From positions 1 to 44,475 of the forward strand of contig NZ_JAFBEH010000016.1 of NCBI RefSeq assembly GCF_016908645.1: a stretch of DNA of 44,475 bases, given 5' to 3'. The notes below the pieces were generated by a model. It did no database searches. It was not told where the DNA came from and saw only the letters and a program-made list of their open reading frames with translations. How positions within the stretch are numbered: the stretch's first letter is position 1; each line of letters opens with the position of its first letter. The stretch comes from Streptococcus loxodontisalivarius. GTDB lineage: Bacteria; Bacillota; Bacilli; Lactobacillales; Streptococcaceae. Of this stretch, positions 32,645-41,712 are shown piece by piece. The position numbers and the translations under genes were made by a program.

Positions 32645-33661
32645 TTAGAAAGTATTCTGCTTGAAATCGATAAAGACAGCTTCAGGAACTTGAATCTGAT
32701 TTGATATGAAGGTCAGGAGACCTGTTTCACTATCTCGCTTAAAGACTGAGAGATGGTTAGACTCTTGGTGGCAGGCAAGAAGATGGTCTTGCTTGGGACT
32801 GAGGCAGATATCTCTTGGTATTTGCCCATGGCTTGGAGTGATATCGACAAGAGAGATTCCAGAGTCAATTTCGATTTTGAAGCAGGCGATTGAATTGTGT
32901 CCACGATTGGAAACGTAGAGAAATCTTTGGTCCTGACTCATTTTGATAGCAGCGGCAGCATTATTACCTTTAAAGTCAGCGGGAAGTGTCGAAATTTTGG
33001 TCTCATGCTCAAAGTAACCGCAGCCATTATAAATAAGGACATCTACTGTAGAATCAAGCTCGTTAACGAGATAAGCCAGTTTATGGCTCGGATGAAAGAC
33101 CAGGTGTCTAGGTCCAGAGCCTGACTTGGTCTGAAAGCTTGTCATCTGCTGGAGTTTCCCATCCACAAGCTTATAGCTAAAGAGACGATCGCTCCCCAAG
33201 TCGCAGACCAAAAGGTAATGGTCAGGCGTCAGACCAACAAAGTGGGGATGAGCCTGATTTTGGTTAGGATGAGGTCCAGATCCAGTCAATTCTTGATAAT
33301 CGCTGAGCTGTAGCTTATGATTGTCATCCAGGTAATAAACCTTGATTTGGGCAGTATGGTAGTTAGCGGTATAAATCAACTGACGTCCAGGATCATAGCT
33401 AATGTGACAAGGTGCAGGACCTGCTTCTAAATGACGGTCAATAAGTTGACCATTAAGGTCGTAAGCTGCAATACCACCTTTGCCCTCTTGGTTTGAAATA
33501 GAAAAAATGGCTTCATCAGAAAAAGCCAGATAGGTTGGTGACCCTTCTTCAACGAAAAGTTTCAGATCACTGATTTCAGCTGTCTTTTCATCGAAATTTG
33601 CTTGATAAATGCCCTGTGATTGGCCTTTGGTATAGGTTCCAAAATAAAGTGTCTGTGTCAT
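32645..33661 (-). CDS. Lactonase-family beta-propeller protein (6-phosphogluconolactonase-like)
   Basis: This 338-aa protein has the seven-bladed propeller fold of the YbhE/Pgl lactonase family (PF10282). It opens TQTLYFGTYTKGQSQGIYQ. The repeating blade motif appears as YTANYH, LLVCDLGSDRLF, GPRHLVFHP and FLYVSNRGHNSI, and the phrases AGPAPCHISYDP and GSGPHPNQNQAHPHF are diagnostic family blocks. In E. coli the relative hydrolyses 6-phosphogluconolactone. Homologues in other bacteria may act on other lactones. No pentose-phosphate gene is beside it. It shares a divergent promoter region with the MutX-like gene. Confidence 0.85.
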   Translation of the reverse strand: MTQTLYFGTYTKGQSQGIYQANFDEKTAEISDLKLFVEEGSPTYLAFSDEAIFSISNQEGKGGIAAYDLNGQLIDRHLEAGPAPCHISYDPGRQLIYTANYHTAQIKVYYLDDNHKLQLSDYQELTGSGPHPNQNQAHPHFVGLTPDHYLLVCDLGSDRLFSYKLVDGKLQQMTSFQTKSGSGPRHLVFHPSHKLAYLVNELDSTVDVLIYNGCGYFEHETKISTLPADFKGNNAAAAIKMSQDQRFLYVSNRGHNSIACFKIEIDSGISLVDITPSHGQIPRDICLSPKQDHLLACHQESNHLSVFKRDSETGLLTFISNQIQVPEAVFIDFKQNTF

Positions 33662-33696
33662 TGTTACCTCTCTTTATTTTTGACTTATTCTTTAAA

Positions 33697-33721
33697 ATTA
33701 TATCACATTTTTTGTTATAAT
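33697..33721. promoter_or_regulatory. Overlapping divergent extended -10 promoters
   Basis: On the plus strand TGTTATAAT (33713-33721) drives the Nudix gene. On the minus strand TGATATAAT (33705-33697) drives the lactonase gene. The two -10 elements are under 12 bases apart, so the two start sites probably exclude each other. Confidence 0.6.
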
Positions 33722-33745
33722 AGAGAAAAAAGAATGGGGTGGACT

Positions 33746-34228
33746 ATGACAAAACTAGCTACAATTTGCTATATTGACAACGGCAAAGAATTGCTTCTGA
33801 TGCTGAGAAATAAAAAAGAAAATGATGTTCATGAAGGTAAGTGGATTTCAGTAGGTGGCAAGTTAGAAGCTGGTGAGACCCCTGATGAATGTGCCCGTCG
33901 AGAAATCTTTGAAGAAACCCATCTCAAAGTGAAAAAGATGGATTTTAAGGGGATGATTACCTTTCCAAACTTTACACCTGGTCATGACTGGTACACCTAT
34001 GTTTTTAAGGTAACTGATTTTGAGGGGCAATTGATTTCTGATGAGGAATCCAGAGAAGGCACCTTGGAATGGGTTCCCTATGATCAAGTTCTTTCAAAGC
34101 CAACCTGGGAAGGTGATTACGAGATTTTTAAATGGATTTTGGATGATGTTCCCTTTTTCTCAGCTAAGTTCGTCTATGACGAAGAGCAGCGTTTGGTTGA
34201 AAAGACAGTAGATTTCTATGATAAGTAA
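33746..34228 (+). CDS. Nudix hydrolase, MutX-like 8-oxo-dGTP diphosphatase
   Basis: This 160-aa enzyme is likely to remove oxidised dGTP from the nucleotide pool. The Nudix box is complete: Gly38, Glu44, Arg52-Glu53, Glu56-Glu57 and Leu60 (GGKLEAGETPDECARREIF then EETHL). The N-terminus TKLATICYIDNGKELL matches, as I recall it, the pneumococcal MutX protein of similar length. I start at ATG 33746, with GGGGTGGA just upstream. ATG 33734 in frame is possible; the longer open frame back to 33620 overlaps the lactonase gene and the promoter. Substrate is inferred from family resemblance. Confidence 0.85.
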   Translation: MTKLATICYIDNGKELLLMLRNKKENDVHEGKWISVGGKLEAGETPDECARREIFEETHLKVKKMDFKGMITFPNFTPGHDWYTYVFKVTDFEGQLISDEESREGTLEWVPYDQVLSKPTWEGDYEIFKWILDDVPFFSAKFVYDEEQRLVEKTVDFYDK

Positions 34229-34278
34229 TCATCACAATGACTGTCTATTCGAGATGTAATTGAAGAAGGAAAGAGTAA

Positions 34279-35457
34279 ATGAAAGAATCAAAAGATAAAA
34301 AATGGACGGATTCCTGGTTTTACAGGTGGTTTTTAAATAATCAAGCAGTGGTAGTGCTTCTCATAACACTTCTTGTGTTTTTGGTGATATTTCTCTTTTC
34401 AAAAATCTCATCAATTTTTACGCCACTGATCAGCTTTGCGACTATCTTGATGTTGCCTCTGGTTATCTCAACAATCCTCTACTATCTGACAAAACCGTTG
34501 GTCTCTTTTGTTGAGAAGAGAACTGGTCTTTCTAGGACGTCATCAATTTTTCTAGTATTTGCCTTGATTGTCTTGTTGATTATTTGGGGGCTGTCAGGTT
34601 TTATTCCAATGTTGCAGCGCCAGATTATCTCCTTTATTGAAAATCTGCCCAGCTATGTTGCTAGTCTGGATAAGCAGTCTGAGACTTGGTTGGATAATCC
34701 TTGGCTCAATGCCTATCAGAGTCAACTGGAAAGTATTTTGAGTGATGTTTCTTCAAAGGCTGTTACCTATGCAGAGAGCTTTTCTAAGAATGCCTTTAGC
34801 TGGGTTGGTCAGTTTGCGGGAGCTATTACCAGAGTGACTGTGGCCATTATCATTTCACCCTTTATCCTCTTTTACTTCCTCAGAGATAACGGTAAGATGA
34901 AAGAAGGCTTGTTAAAGGCAGTTCCAACAAAATTACGTCAGCCAACCGCTCGTGTGCTAGGAGATATCAATCAGCAGTTGGAAGGTTATGTTCAGGGGCA
35001 GGTTACGGTTGCCATTGTGGTTGGGATTATGTTCTCTGTTATGTTCTCAATCGTTAATTTGAAATATGGTATTGCACTGGGGATTATAGCTGGTTTTTTG
35101 AATATGATTCCTTATTTGGGAAGTTTCTTGGCCATGATTCCTGTGGTCATTATGGCTCTGGTTGCAGGACCCCTCATGCTGGTTAAGGTTTTGATTATTT
35201 TTGTTATTGAGCAGACTATCGAAGGACGTTTTGTGACTCCTCTTGTTCTTGGTAGCAAGCTCAATATCCACCCAATCACCATTATGTTCATTCTCTTGGT
35301 TGCTGGGACGATGTTCGGCGTTTGGGGTGTCTTTTTGGGAATTCCAGCCTATGCCTCAGTCAAGGTTTTAGTTAAAGAAGTGTTTACTTGGTACAAGGCT
35401 GTCAGCGGTCTTTACCCAGATGAAGAAAGTGAGGACCTAGAAGGTCATGTTGAATAG
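34279..35457 (+). CDS. AI-2E family transporter (UPF0118) membrane protein
   Basis: This 392-aa protein has about eight membrane helices. A pair lies near residues 20-70, one near 82-105, then a large extracytoplasmic segment (about 110-180), and a cluster from about 180 to 365. The family hallmark is in the C-terminal half, including GIIAGFLNMIPYLGSFLAMIP and the VTPLVLGSKLNIHPITIMF segment. The family is named after an E. coli protein linked to AI-2 export. Others act as Na+/H+ antiporters, so the cargo here is unknown. The next gene begins inside its last 11 bases. Confidence 0.85.
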   Translation: MKESKDKKWTDSWFYRWFLNNQAVVVLLITLLVFLVIFLFSKISSIFTPLISFATILMLPLVISTILYYLTKPLVSFVEKRTGLSRTSSIFLVFALIVLLIIWGLSGFIPMLQRQIISFIENLPSYVASLDKQSETWLDNPWLNAYQSQLESILSDVSSKAVTYAESFSKNAFSWVGQFAGAITRVTVAIIISPFILFYFLRDNGKMKEGLLKAVPTKLRQPTARVLGDINQQLEGYVQGQVTVAIVVGIMFSVMFSIVNLKYGIALGIIAGFLNMIPYLGSFLAMIPVVIMALVAGPLMLVKVLIIFVIEQTIEGRFVTPLVLGSKLNIHPITIMFILLVAGTMFGVWGVFLGIPAYASVKVLVKEVFTWYKAVSGLYPDEESEDLEGHVE

Positions 35458-36676
35458 TGAAAAGATGGTGGCATCCATTGCCAACCAAGATTTGGCTCAT
35501 GCTGATAAGTATTTTGAAAAAGCCTTGCTGGAAGATGATAGCGAGGTTCTGATTGAGTTAGCTGAGTACTTGGAGTCTATCGGTTTCTTGCCACAGGCAA
35601 AGCGTGTCTACGAGCAAGTCCGTTATGACTACCCTGAAGTTAATATCAGTCTGGCACAGATTGCGGCAGAAGATGGTGATATCGAAGGCGCCTTTCTCTA
35701 CTTGGATGCTATCAATGAGGATAGTCAAGATTACCTTTCAGCCCTGCTAGTTATGGCAGACCTCTATCAGATGGAAGGACTGTCGGATGTGGCACGTGAC
35801 AAGCTTTTGCTGGCGCGTGAGCTTTCAGATGATCCTTTGATTATCTTTGGATTAGCTGAGATGGAGATGGAAGTTGAAAACTATCAGGCAGCCATTTCTC
35901 AGTATGCTAATTTGGACAATCGTGAGATTTTGGAAGCAACTGGTGTGTCTACTTATCAGAGAATTGGTCGTGCCTATGCTAGTCTTGGTAAGTTTGAAGC
36001 AGCCATTGAATTTCTTGAAAAATCAGTTGAGATCGAGTATGAAGATGAAGCAGTCTTTGAGTTGGCTGGCATTCTCTACGATCAAGAAGAGTATCAAAAA
36101 GCCAATCTCTACTTCAAGCAATTGGATACGATGAATCCTGATTTCGCAGGTTACGAATACCTCTATGCCCTTTCTCTACATGAGGAACATAAAATCGAAG
36201 ATGCCCTTCGATTGGTTCAGCAGGGCTTGGCTAAGAACGAATTCGACGTGAATTTGTTACTGGCTGCGTCTCAGTATGCCTACGAATTGCATGATAGTGC
36301 GTCAGCAGTCAGTTATCTTCTCGATGCGGCTAAGGTTGCAGAAGATGATGAAGAAATTCTGCTGCGTTTGTCAACCATTTACCTAGAAGAAGAGCGTTAC
36401 GAGGATGTCTTGGCGCTTGCCCACGATGATATCGAAACGTTGGTAACCAAGTGGAATATCGCTAAGGCCTATCGTGAGCTTGAAGAAGAGGATGAGGCAT
36501 TCGAGGCTTATCAAGCTCTAGAGAAGGATTTGATTGACAATCCTGAGTTCCTGCAGGAATACGCCTACCTTCTGAGGGAGTTTGCCTACTATGACAAGGC
36601 TAGAGAAATTGCTGAGAAGTACCTCATCTTGGTCCCTGATGATGTGAATATGACGGAGTTTTTGAATGAAGGATAA
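35447..36676 (+). CDS. Tetratricopeptide-repeat protein
   Basis: This 409-aa soluble protein is built from helical TPR units across its whole length. Examples are ALLEDDSEVLIELAEYLES, QKANLYFKQLD and EDALRLVQQGLAKNEFDVNL. It is strongly acidic and has no signal or catalytic motif, so it is probably a scaffold for protein-protein contacts. It starts within the AI-2E gene (11-base overlap), and a tiny membrane-protein gene starts within its own end by the same overlap. Translational coupling of the three suggests one complex at the membrane, which is my inference. It is comparable to the Firmicute YpiA-like TPR proteins of unknown role. Confidence 0.85.
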   Translation: MLNSEKMVASIANQDLAHADKYFEKALLEDDSEVLIELAEYLESIGFLPQAKRVYEQVRYDYPEVNISLAQIAAEDGDIEGAFLYLDAINEDSQDYLSALLVMADLYQMEGLSDVARDKLLLARELSDDPLIIFGLAEMEMEVENYQAAISQYANLDNREILEATGVSTYQRIGRAYASLGKFEAAIEFLEKSVEIEYEDEAVFELAGILYDQEEYQKANLYFKQLDTMNPDFAGYEYLYALSLHEEHKIEDALRLVQQGLAKNEFDVNLLLAASQYAYELHDSASAVSYLLDAAKVAEDDEEILLRLSTIYLEEERYEDVLALAHDDIETLVTKWNIAKAYRELEEEDEAFEAYQALEKDLIDNPEFLQEYAYLLREFAYYDKAREIAEKYLILVPDDVNMTEFLNEG

Positions 36677-36854
36677 TTTTAAGGATAAGCTAGCTAGCAA
36701 TCTGATTTCGGTTATCATTATTTTTGTCCTCCTCATGGTTTTTGACCAGTCGGGTGAAACCCAGCGCAATACATTTCTGGTTCTTGTGACCTTTCTTGTC
36801 ATAACCACCTATGATTATCTACGCCTACGTTTTAAAAAGCGAAACAAGGATTGA
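36666..36854 (+). CDS. Two-helix membrane protein, 62 aa, coupled to the TPR gene
   Basis: This is a 62-aa protein with hydrophobic helices at about residues 11-27 and 36-50. It begins in MKDNFKDKLASN and ends in a basic tail (RLRFKKRNKD). ATG 36666 lies inside the last codons of the TPR gene (11-base overlap), with GGAG in the TPR coding sequence a few bases upstream. A terminator at 36894-36926 closes the three-gene chain. I recognise no family. Confidence 0.7.
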   Translation: MKDNFKDKLASNLISVIIIFVLLMVFDQSGETQRNTFLVLVTFLVITTYDYLRLRFKKRNKD

Positions 36855-36893
36855 TTTTTTGGAAAATAGCTGCGCCTAGGATATAAAAAGAAG

Positions 36894-36926
36894 TTAAGTA
36901 AGCCAAAAAGGCTTGCTTAATTTTTT
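36894..36926 (+). terminator. Terminator of the AI-2E/TPR/membrane-protein chain
   Basis: TTAAGTAAGCC (36894-36904) pairs with GGCTTGCTTAA (36910-36920), one G-U, 5-nt loop, followed by six T residues. This is part of the 343-base gene-free stretch 36855-37197, which otherwise holds the alsS promoter and leader. Confidence 0.9.
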
Positions 36927-36945
36927 GATATTTAAAATGAAAAAA

Positions 36946-37009
36946 TTCACAAATATATTTTCACAAACTTTCTGAAAAACTGTGATATAATTGACTTAGA
37001 ATTTGTGAA
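36946..37009 (+). promoter_or_regulatory. alsS promoter with TTGTGAA-type motifs
   Basis: An extended -10 TGATATAAT (36983-36991) has no good -35. TTCACAA occurs at 36946-36952 and 36960-36966 (direct, 14-base period) and the inverse TTGTGAA at 37003-37009. The -10 is therefore flanked by motifs identical to Rex half-sites and to those in the 8505-8597 region. Confidence 0.5.
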
Positions 37010-37197
37010 AAGCAACCTAACTTACCAGAGACAGCAAGGGAGTTTGGAAACTTTTTTACGGTTTGTCATTTGTTTATTTGAACAGAGTTCAGAAAAAAGA
37101 CAGTGTAAGAGTTATGGCTGGCAATCTTGTCTAAGTTTGTCATTTTTATACTGTACTTAGGCTGGCTCTTGTATCATCATTTAGAGAGGCTAAAATA
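37010..37197 (+). promoter_or_regulatory. Long alsS 5' leader with an imperfect tandem duplication
   Basis: The predicted transcript has a leader of about 200 nt. Two copies of a degenerate unit can be aligned: GACAG (37030 and 37099), AGTT (37041 and 37110) and GTTTGTCATTT (37061 and 37135). Each could be closed by GACA/TGTC pairing. Copy 1 contains AGTTT-GG-AAACT followed by TTTTT (37041-37057), a small terminator-like hairpin. No known riboswitch class is recognised. Confidence 0.4.
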
Positions 37198-38874
37198 ATG
37201 ACTGATAAGACAGAAAATTATGGTGCCGACCTTGTTGTCGACAGTTTGATCAACCACAATGTGGACTATGTGTTTGGAATTCCTGGTGCGAAAATCGACC
37301 GTGTATTCGATACTTTAGAGGATAAAGGACCTAAGCTAATTGTAGCTCGCCATGAGCAAAATGCTGCCTTTATGGCTCAGGGTGTCGGTCGTATCACTGG
37401 TGAGCCAGGTGTTGTCTTGGTAACAAGTGGACCTGGTGTCTCTAACTTGGCAACTGGTCTTGTGACAGCTACTGATGAAGGTGACCCAGTTCTTGCAATC
37501 GGAGGTCAGGTTAAACGTGCTGATCTTCTAAAGCGTGCTCACCAATCAATGAACAATGTGGCAATGATGCAGCCGATTACCAAGTATTCAGCTGAGATTC
37601 ACGATGCCAATACAATTTCAGAAACAATCGCTAACGCTTATCGCTATGCTAAGTCAGGTAAGCCAGGAGCTAGCTTTATTTCGATTCCTCAGGATGTGAC
37701 CGACAGCAAGGTTTCTGTTAAAGCAATCAAACCATTAACAGATCCAAAACTCGGTTCAGCGTCTGTTGATGATATCAACTACTTAGCGCAGGCAATTCGC
37801 AATGCAGTTTTGCCAGTTCTTCTTTTGGGAAATGGTGCGTCAACAGAAGGTGTAACTGCCTCAATTCGTCGCCTGCTTGAAGCGGTTAAATTGCCAGTTG
37901 TTGAAACTTTCCAAGGTGCTGGTATCGTTTCACGTGACTTGGAAGAAGATACCTTCTTTGGTCGTGTTGGACTTTTCCGTAACCAACCAGGTGATATGTT
38001 GCTAAAACGTGCTGACCTTGTCATCGCCATTGGTTATGACCCAATCGAGTATGAGGCACGCAACTGGAATGCTGAAGTTTCTGCACGTATTGTGGTTATT
38101 GACGTTGAACCAGCTGAAATTGATACTTATTTTCAACCAGAGCGTGAGTTGATTGGTAACATGGAAGAGACACTCGATCTCTTGCTTCCAGCAATCAATG
38201 GCTATGTTCTGCCAAATGGATCAAAAGACTATCTTAAAGGTCTTCGTAACACTGTTGTCGAAGATGTGAAATTTGATCGAAACTCTCCAAAAGGCTTGGT
38301 TCACCCACTTGATTTGATTGAAGTTCTTCAAGAAAATGTGACAGATGATATGACCGTAACAGTTGACGTTGGTAGCCACTACATCTGGATGGCTCGTTAC
38401 TTTAAATCATACGAAGCTCGCCACCTACTCTTCTCAAATGGTATGCAAACCTTGGGTGTAGCCCTTCCTTGGGCAATCTCAGCAGCGCTGCTTCGTCCAA
38501 ATGAGACTATTATCTCTATTTCAGGAGACGGAGGATTCCTCTTCTCAGCACAAGAATTGGAAACAGCTGTGCGTTTGAAATTACCAATTGTTCACATCAT
38601 TTGGAATGATGGTAAGTACAATATGGTTGAGTTCCAAGAGGAGATGAAGTACGGTCGTTCATCAGGTGTTGACTTTGGACCAGTTGATTTTGTAAAATAT
38701 GCTGAGAGCTTCGGTGCTAAAGGACTCCGTGCTGATAGCAAGGAAAGTTTTGCAGACCTCTTGAAGTCAGCCCTCTCAGAAGCTAAAAATGGTCCTGTCT
38801 TGATTGATGTTCCAATCGATTACAAGGACAATGTGACTCTAGGTGAGACAATCTTGCCAGATGAATTTTATTAA
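37198..38874 (+). CDS. alsS: Catabolic alpha-acetolactate synthase
   Basis: This 558-aa thiamine-diphosphate enzyme condenses two pyruvates to alpha-acetolactate. The catalytic Glu53 lies in [11 protein letters not shown]. The ThDP-binding motif [15 protein letters not shown] is followed by NDGKYNM. Length and the absence of a small regulatory subunit gene fit the catabolic (FAD-independent) type rather than anabolic IlvBN. It is followed by the decarboxylase gene at 38929, giving the acetoin branch that consumes pyruvate and acid without using NADH. The AGAGAGG site precedes the ATG, and a long leader with repeated motifs suggests regulation in addition to the promoter. Confidence 0.95.
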   Translation: MTDKTENYGADLVVDSLINHNVDYVFGIPGAKIDRVFDTLEDKGPKLIVARHEQNAAFMAQGVGRITGEPGVVLVTSGPGVSNLATGLVTATDEGDPVLAIGGQVKRADLLKRAHQSMNNVAMMQPITKYSAEIHDANTISETIANAYRYAKSGKPGASFISIPQDVTDSKVSVKAIKPLTDPKLGSASVDDINYLAQAIRNAVLPVLLLGNGASTEGVTASIRRLLEAVKLPVVETFQGAGIVSRDLEEDTFFGRVGLFRNQPGDMLLKRADLVIAIGYDPIEYEARNWNAEVSARIVVIDVEPAEIDTYFQPERELIGNMEETLDLLLPAINGYVLPNGSKDYLKGLRNTVVEDVKFDRNSPKGLVHPLDLIEVLQENVTDDMTVTVDVGSHYIWMARYFKSYEARHLLFSNGMQTLGVALPWAISAALLRPNETIISISGDGGFLFSAQELETAVRLKLPIVHIIWNDGKYNMVEFQEEMKYGRSSGVDFGPVDFVKYAESFGAKGLRADSKESFADLLKSALSEAKNGPVLIDVPIDYKDNVTLGETILPDEFY

Positions 38875-38928
38875 TTAGGAGAAAAACTCCTACAACAAAA
38901 CGATTAACATTTTAGGAGAAACTGTTTC

Positions 38929-39648
38929 ATGGCAGAAGCAATTAAGTTATTTCAGTACAATACCTTGGGAGCCTTGATGGCTGGTTTGTATGGTGGTTCC
39001 TTGACGATTGGTGAATTGTTGGAACATGGAGATTTGGGAATTGGTACCCTTGACTCTATCGATGGCGAGTTGATTATCTTAGATGGCAAGGCTTATCAAG
39101 CTAAAGGGTCAGATGGCAAGCCAGAAGTAGTAGAGGTGTCTAATGATGTTAAGGTGCCCTACGCAGCAGTTGTTCCCCATCAGGCAGAGGTTATCTTCCG
39201 TCAACGTTTTGAAATGTCTGATAAGGAGTTGGAAGAGCGTATCGAATCTTACTATGACGGTGTTAACCTTTTCCGCTCTATTAAGATTAAAGGAAGTTTC
39301 AAGAACATGCATGTTCGCATGATTCCAAGATCAGCACCTGATACAAAATTCGCCGATGTAGCCACTCGCCAACCTGAATATACAATGGAAAATGTGTCTG
39401 GTACCATCGTTGGTATCTGGACACCTGAAATGTTCCACGGAGTAAGTGTTGCAGGTTACCACCTTCACTTTATCTCAGATGACCATACCTTTGGTGGTCA
39501 CGTGATGGACTTTATCATTGAAGAAGGTCTGGTTGAAGTAGGACCAGTTGATCAGCTGGATCAACGTTTCCCAGTCCAAGACCGTCAGTATCTCTTTGCT
39601 AAATTCAATGTAGACGAAATGCGTGAAGATATTACTAAGAGTGAATAG
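38929..39648 (+). CDS. aldC: Alpha-acetolactate decarboxylase
   Basis: This 239-aa enzyme converts alpha-acetolactate to acetoin. Zinc ligands His178 and His180 (GYHLHF) and His191 (FGGHVMDF) are present, together with SFKNMHVRMIPRS, a conserved active-site strand pair. It begins MAEAIKLFQYNTLGALMAGL, the family's typical N-terminal hairpin. AGGAG lies upstream, and the 54-base gap from alsS contains no terminator, so the two genes form one operon. Acetoin formation reduces acid stress and can divert excess pyruvate; the enzyme also limits flux from acetolactate to valine and leucine. Confidence 0.95.
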   Translation: MAEAIKLFQYNTLGALMAGLYGGSLTIGELLEHGDLGIGTLDSIDGELIILDGKAYQAKGSDGKPEVVEVSNDVKVPYAAVVPHQAEVIFRQRFEMSDKELEERIESYYDGVNLFRSIKIKGSFKNMHVRMIPRSAPDTKFADVATRQPEYTMENVSGTIVGIWTPEMFHGVSVAGYHLHFISDDHTFGGHVMDFIIEEGLVEVGPVDQLDQRFPVQDRQYLFAKFNVDEMREDITKSE

Positions 39649-39660
39649 TAGATAGAGTAA

Positions 39661-39738
39661 AAGAGCTAGAAGTTTAACTCTTAGCTCTTGTTCGATTTAT
39701 AGTAAAAGCAAGCTAGTTTTGTAACTAACTTGCTTTTT
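39661..39738. terminator. Two hairpins between aldC and rqcH
   Basis: AAGAGCTA (39661-39668) pairs with TAGCTCTT (39682-39689). A longer stem, AAAAGCAAGCTAGTT (39704-39718) with AACTAACTTGCTTTT (39723-39737), has one mismatch. Both can terminate the convergent genes. Confidence 0.8.
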
Positions 39739-39763
39739 GTATACTTTAGAAAATATCTAGCAC

Positions 39764-41419
39764 TTATTTACTGAGACGCATGCTGTCAATTTTTTCCTGC
39801 GTAGGTGTGACACGCAGGGTCTTCTGACCGGTATAGGTCACGAAACCAGGTTTGGCTCCGCTAGGTTTATTGAGCTTTTTAGCTTCAATCATATCGACTT
39901 GAACCAGATTAGAGAGGCGTGATTTTGAGTAGTAGGCTGCTAGTTCAGCAGCATCTGTTTTGACTTCATCGCTAGGATCAAGATTGTCCTTGATGATAAC
40001 GTGACTTCCAGGAATATCCTTGGCGTGGAACCAAAGTTCCCCTTTTTTAGCCATCTTAAAGGTCAATTCTTCATTTTGCAGATTATTTCTACCGACCATG
40101 ATGATGGTTTGACCATCTGAGGCAAGGTATTGCTCAGGTTTCTTGCGTTTGTGTCGTTTGTCAGTTGAGCGACGTTTCATAAAGCCAGCCTGCACCAGCT
40201 CTTCACGGATATCTTCAATCTCGTCCATATTGGCTTGAGAGAGGTTATAGTCAACACTTTCAAAGTAATCAATGGTCTGCTTGGTTTCCTCAATCAAGCC
40301 CGTCAAATGTTTAACAGCCTCTTTGAGTTTTTGGTATTTTTTGAAATAACGCTGGGCATTTTGGTTGGGAGTTAGGGCGACATTGAGAGCGATGGTAATC
40401 TTCTCGCCAGTGTAGTAGTTGTCCAATTCAACTGAAGGTTTGTTGTTAGGCACTAGGCTCAGATAGGTCGTTAGGAGCTCGCCTTTTTGACGGAACTCCT
40501 CGGCATTGTCTGTCGCTGCTAGCTCAGCCTCCTGCTTACCAAGCTTTTTACGGTTCTTCTCAAGTTCATTCTGGACACGGTGGATCAGGTCAGAAGCCTG
40601 CTGAGCGATACGGTCACGCTCTGCTTTTTCTTGATAAAAATAATCCATGAGCTCTGAGAGACTCTCGAAGGTTTGGACGCTATCGCTAAATGGCACAGCA
40701 GCGAAGCTTTTTTCAGTCAGGCTAGGTGATAGTGGTCTCTGGAAGAAGCTGCGGAACTGCTTGAGCTTGTCGCTTTCTAGCAGGGCTGACAATTCTTGAG
40801 CGGTGTCACGACCTAGACCTTGGAAGAGTCTTTGCAGATTTCTGGCATCCAAATCCTCGGTTTGTAAGATTTCAAAGAGCTTTTCATCACCGATGGTAAA
40901 GGGATTTTTAGCATCCGTTTTAGGCGGAGCGATGTAAGTTGACCCTGGCAAAATCGTTCTGTAAGAGTTCTGAGAGAAGCCCACGTGCTTGATAGACTCG
41001 ATAATCTTAGATTCGTTCTTGTCGATCAGGATAATGTTAGAGTGTTTCCCCATGATTTCAACCACAAGTGTCACCTTGATATCGTCACCGATTTCATTCT
41101 TGTTTGAAACCGTAAATTCAAGGATGCGATCATTTTCAATCTGCTGGATTTCTTCAATGACAGCCCCTTGAAGATACTTACGCATAATCATGGTGTAGGT
41201 ATTTGGATTCTGTGGATTTTGAAAATCTGCCTTGGTTGTTTGGACACGTCCAAAAACAGGGTGGGCAGACAGGAGTAGTTTATAATTTTGGCGATTATTG
41301 CGGATGGTCAGGACCAATTCACGTTCAAAGGGCTGATTGACCTTTTGAATACGTCCGTAAAGCACCTGTTCACGCAATTCTTCTGTCAAATGGTGTAGAA
41401 AAAAACCGTCGAATGACAT
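39764..41419 (-). CDS. rqcH: RqcH / fibronectin-binding protein FbpA (NFACT family)
   Basis: This 551-aa protein is the bacterial Rqc2 homologue, which adds alanine tails to nascent chains on stalled 50S subunits. It is also known in streptococci as PavA/FBP54, a fibronectin-binding adhesin without a signal peptide. NFACT-N domain (about 1-250) contains Asp97-Arg98 (ENDRILEF), the DR motif essential for RqcH activity. A helical coiled-coil follows (about 265-420). NFACT-R contains KGELWFHAKDIPGSHVII (about 459-476). AAGGAGG sets the start at 41419. It is monocistronic and converges with aldC. Surface exposure is reported for homologues, and both roles may hold. Confidence 0.93.
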   Translation of the reverse strand: MSFDGFFLHHLTEELREQVLYGRIQKVNQPFERELVLTIRNNRQNYKLLLSAHPVFGRVQTTKADFQNPQNPNTYTMIMRKYLQGAVIEEIQQIENDRILEFTVSNKNEIGDDIKVTLVVEIMGKHSNIILIDKNESKIIESIKHVGFSQNSYRTILPGSTYIAPPKTDAKNPFTIGDEKLFEILQTEDLDARNLQRLFQGLGRDTAQELSALLESDKLKQFRSFFQRPLSPSLTEKSFAAVPFSDSVQTFESLSELMDYFYQEKAERDRIAQQASDLIHRVQNELEKNRKKLGKQEAELAATDNAEEFRQKGELLTTYLSLVPNNKPSVELDNYYTGEKITIALNVALTPNQNAQRYFKKYQKLKEAVKHLTGLIEETKQTIDYFESVDYNLSQANMDEIEDIREELVQAGFMKRRSTDKRHKRKKPEQYLASDGQTIIMVGRNNLQNEELTFKMAKKGELWFHAKDIPGSHVIIKDNLDPSDEVKTDAAELAAYYSKSRLSNLVQVDMIEAKKLNKPSGAKPGFVTYTGQKTLRVTPTQEKIDSMRLSK

Positions 41420-41628
41420 AAGATCCTCCTTAAAGTTATTCCTCTCATTATACCATAGTTTGTGGTAAAAAACTGAGATGTTCTTTGTAGGATCAGATCC
41501 TTAAGTTTCATGAGTAATCTATTTTGTTGTATAAATATTGTAATTTTTATGATAATTGGTGCAATTTAGAATAGCAATTTAATTCAAGTGATTTAATAAT
41601 TTTTCGATTAAATTGTATTGACAATATA

Positions 41629-41634
41629 TATAAT
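41629..41634 (+). promoter_or_regulatory. -10 element for the large surface protein gene
   Basis: TATAAT (41629-41634) lies 79 bases before the ATG, within a very AT-rich intergenic stretch (41420-41712). No consensus -35 is correctly spaced; TTGACA at 41618-41623 is too close to serve this -10. The rest of the spacer shows nothing else I can name. Confidence 0.45.
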
Positions 41635-41712
41635 GGTTTGAGATGCGGTATATCATGATGGAAGCAATCTATTAATTGTCGCTATATTTTAATCTAAAAG
41701 GAGATTGAAAGA

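Noticed and set aside
36946-37009. Reading the alsS motifs as a canonical Rex operator
   Set aside because: The two TTCACAA copies are direct, and the TTGTGAA copy faces away across the -10. No TTGTGAA-N4-TTCACAA palindrome exists, so only half-sites are claimed.
41618-41634. TTGACA plus TATAAT upstream of the LPETG gene as one promoter
   Set aside because: The spacing between them is only 5 bases, so they cannot form one promoter; only the -10 is kept.
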